NCBI RefSeq assembly: GCF_902459465.1
Contig: NC_047076.1
Coordinates: forward strand, 6,580,146 to 6,644,145
Direction: 5' to 3'
Length of the DNA: 64,000 nt
Origin: Asterias rubens
Lineage: Eukaryota; Echinodermata; Asteroidea; Forcipulatida; Asteriidae
The position numbers were made by a program, and so were the translations under genes. Every line of letters begins with the position of its first letter. The first letter of the stretch is position 1. Below, in pieces: positions 61,569 through 64,000 of the stretch. The notes under the pieces were generated by a model. It searched no databases, was not told where the DNA came from, and saw nothing but the letters and a program-made list of their open reading frames with translations.

Positions 61569-64000
61569 ATGCCGCGGGAAATAATCTCGTTACAGCTTGG
61601 ACAGTGTGGAAATCAAAGTGAGTTTTATCTGAATTTGTTTCCTTCCTCTCTCACTCCGTCTCTCTTGTCATTTGGCTCATGACTGACCTTGTTCGTTGGG
61701 TTGGGATGGCTGCTCTCTTTTATTTTAAACATCGGTACTCCTAAACATCGGTCTTATATTTCCAGTAGGCCTACCTCCATGGTTAAACAGTCGCCATTAC
61801 ACTAAGAAGAGTAGACCGATGGTAATAAAAGGAGAGCCATAACAGCCGAACAAGTTGGGCTAGTCAATTATTATTAAGGATAACTTACTGTATGGCGCCA
61901 CCACCTTTTCACTCATTTTTACAAAAAAGGGATATATCAATCAGGTAAATTAGATATTATATTATTTTATTTCGAATGAAAAAGTGGTGGCGCCATACGG
62001 AAACTTTTCCATTATTAATCATCATCATGATGATGATCATGCTTGTTTGCTTGTAAACGTCGAGTGGAAACCATCGCCACGGTCCTTAAGAAACACCCCA
62101 ACTCATTAAAAATAGTCATTACATGGTGTTACCGCAAACCTTTCTGTATTGTTTGTTTATGTTTTGTTAATTATGTTGTATTCAGTTTATCAGGGCTACT
62201 CACAGCCATATAATACTATTCGGAGTCTGCTGAGCCTGAGACTGAGTGTTGTCATTATTGTCTTATATATTTTTTATAATGTTATTAATATTATTATAAT
62301 ATAACATTAGGCATGTATGATAATAAATTACAGCACTCATACTCGGCAGACTCCACTTGACTTGAGTTGGGGCACGATGATGGTTTATTATTATTATATA
62401 AGACCCTACCTTTAACTTGAAAAAAATATTCGGAAAAGTTTCCGTATGGCGCCACCACTTTTTCATTCGATATGAAATAATATTGTATTTAATTAACCTC
62501 AATGAGATATCCCTTTTTGTAAAAATGAGTGAAAAAGTGGTGGCGCCGTACGGAAAGTTACCCAAATATTCTTGAAATTTGTCAGTATCTCAAGATCTGT
62601 TTCTGTGTATACAAAATACAACCAATAACAATGACACATTTTGTGTACAGTACCAATCAGTAATCACCAATAATAATGGAAGCAAAATATTCATTAGGCC
62701 AAGTTAAAAAAAACATGTTTCGCGTCCCCGCCCGCTTCCTTTTTACAGACTGGATATTTGACATTTTAACAAAGAATGGCGGCCATCTTGAAATAAAAAA
62801 TAAAAAATAAAAAGCCCCTTTTCCTCCTTTTTTTGAAAAACCCGGACGTGAAACATGTTTTTTTTTTTTACTCGGCCTTACATATTGATGAAAACAGAAT
62901 AGTTGCTCCTTCAGTCAGCAAATATTGGTCTTACCTCTTCTTTGTGTTGGTTCTAGATAGAAAAAGATCAGCGGTTGACAACTCAACGTCTTGATTAGGA
63001 GAATCCTGGAGTCCTGGAAGACCATACGAGCATACTGATCAAAACGTTGAGTTTTCAACCATTGGTTCTGTTCAGAAACAACACTACTCAAAAGAGATTT
63101 CTGCATGATGCTTTCGCAAACCTCACCTAATCATCCATTGTGGTTTGTTTTTTTCACTTTATAGTTGGCTTTGAGTTCTGGAAGCAGCTGTGTCTGGAGC
63201 ATGGCATCAGCCCAGAGGGAATCCTAGAAGATTTTGCCACAAACGACACGGACCGCAAAGATGTATTCTTCTATCAGGTAGGAAAGAACAACAAACAACG
63301 CTGATGAACAAAAACGGAAATTGTTGCACCAGTCATATCTCGATTTTGCGAAATGTTGTATCACATGAAAAATTCTGTAAAAAACTTTGTGTGTGCACTG
63401 TCGCTTAGATTCTCAGGGCATACTTTTGTAAATGTACGTCAGCACTTTTTTATGTGATACGATGCTTGGAAAATTAAAACTCACGAGGATCATATCACCA
63501 GTATGCTGAGGAACAATACAGGGTGGTTAAGTGTGAAAACTGGTGTTGCTATTATTCATTCAGCTTTTCACCAAAAACAAAATAGTATACAAATGTTCAG
63601 TTCAAAGAAGGAAAATGGCCATGTCAACTTGTTGGCAAAGATTACCACAAGTGTTCTCAAACACTGTGACTCAAAAGTCTGGTAATCAACAAACTTTTTT
63701 ATACAGACGTCCCCCTGTAAAAAAAAATTTTTTGAGGGAACAAAAAGTTAACAAATGATTGAGGACCCAGACAGCATAGGCCAGGGAGGAAGTATTAACT
63801 ATGACTACATGTAAATGGTGGGTTTTTATTTATTTGTTTATTTGATTGTACATCAAACACCTCAATAAGCACCAACAACCAATTTTGGAGTGTTTGTGTT
63901 TGTTTGTTTTTTCGTTCGAGGGGGGGGGGGGGAGCAGAGACAGAATGAGTGAATAATTTATTGAAATGATTTTTTTGGGGTTTGTAGGCAGATGACGAGC
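61569..64000 (+). CDS. TUBG1: Gamma-tubulin, 5' part (exons 1-2 and start of exon 3)
   Basis: Tubulin paralogue of the centrosomal gamma-tubulin ring complex that nucleates microtubules. Exons are 61569-61617, 63165-63277 and 63988-64000, running off the window. Phases agree: 49 + 113 nt = 54 codons, then ADDE. The N-terminus [20 protein letters not shown] is the gamma-tubulin form, since alpha and beta start differently. It includes the nucleotide-binding GQCGNQ loop. It continues [20 protein letters not shown] and [12 protein letters not shown]. Intron 1 (1.5 kb) carries two intact MITE copies. Vertebrate TUBG1 and TUBG2 cannot be separated here. Confidence 0.93.
61878..62010 (-). mobile_element. 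hAT-like MITE, copy D, perfect target duplication
   Basis: 133 bp copy of the 190-321 family in reverse orientation, with a perfect 8 bp duplication ATTATTAA on both sides (61870-61877 and 62011-62018). Lies in gamma-tubulin intron 1. Confidence 0.92.
62432..62563 (+). mobile_element. hAT-like MITE, copy E, perfect target duplication
   Basis: 132 bp copy of the 190-321 family flanked by the perfect 8 bp duplication AAATATTC (62424-62431 and 62564-62571). It lies 421 bp from copy D and in the opposite orientation, so the two could pair as a larger inverted repeat in the gamma-tubulin pre-mRNA. Confidence 0.92.

Overview
The window is eukaryotic nuclear DNA from an animal, most likely an echinoderm and probably a sea star. 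It is AT-rich, its genes are split by GT-AG introns, and the introns and spacers are full of short inverted-repeat transposons, tRNA-derived SINEs and worn LINE pieces. The sea-star guess rests on my memory of the repeat families (the roughly 370-420 bp family that starts with an AAAGGCAGTGGACACTATTG-like end, and the family that starts GGAACACGTTGCCTTGG). It is inference, not a search result. There are no operons, CRISPR arrays or bacterial features.

Five protein-coding genes could be assembled exon by exon with consistent reading phase. (1) ERCC3/XPB, plus strand, 927-20414, 18 exons, 792 aa. (2) A CISD3-like mitochondrial CDGSH iron-sulfur protein, minus strand, 26242-23380, 3 exons, 125 aa. 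Its exons are short and split, so plain ORF inspection hides it. (3) SPAG6, plus strand, 26700-32975, 9 exons, 508 aa, an armadillo-repeat axonemal protein. (4) A natriuretic-peptide-receptor-like receptor guanylate cyclase, plus strand, 36150-58538, 22 exons, about 1037 aa, with an apparent one-base frameshift in exon 10. (5) The first two exons and a few bases of exon 3 of gamma-tubulin, plus strand, from 61569 off the right edge.

Layout: 1-926 is repeat-bearing upstream DNA. ERCC3 and CISD3 are tail to tail across 20415-23379. CISD3 and SPAG6 are head to head and share a 457 bp spacer that probably works as a bidirectional promoter. A 3.2 kb spacer rich in palindromes separates SPAG6 from the cyclase. 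A 3 kb spacer with repeats separates the cyclase from gamma-tubulin. The genes do not form one pathway (DNA repair/transcription helicase, mitochondrial Fe-S protein, ciliary central-pair protein, cGMP signalling receptor, microtubule nucleator), although SPAG6, receptor cyclases and gamma-tubulin are all relevant to flagellated sperm and cilia.

No wholly new biological system is evident. The points most worth checking are the concealed CISD3 gene with an altered second CDGSH motif; a copied piece of ERCC3 exon 7 with its splice donor in intron 7; a LINE tail that forms the 3' splice site region of ERCC3 exon 10; the frameshift and a GC-AG intron in the cyclase; and several non-autonomous DNA transposon families with clean 8 bp target duplications, including one nested inside another repeat.
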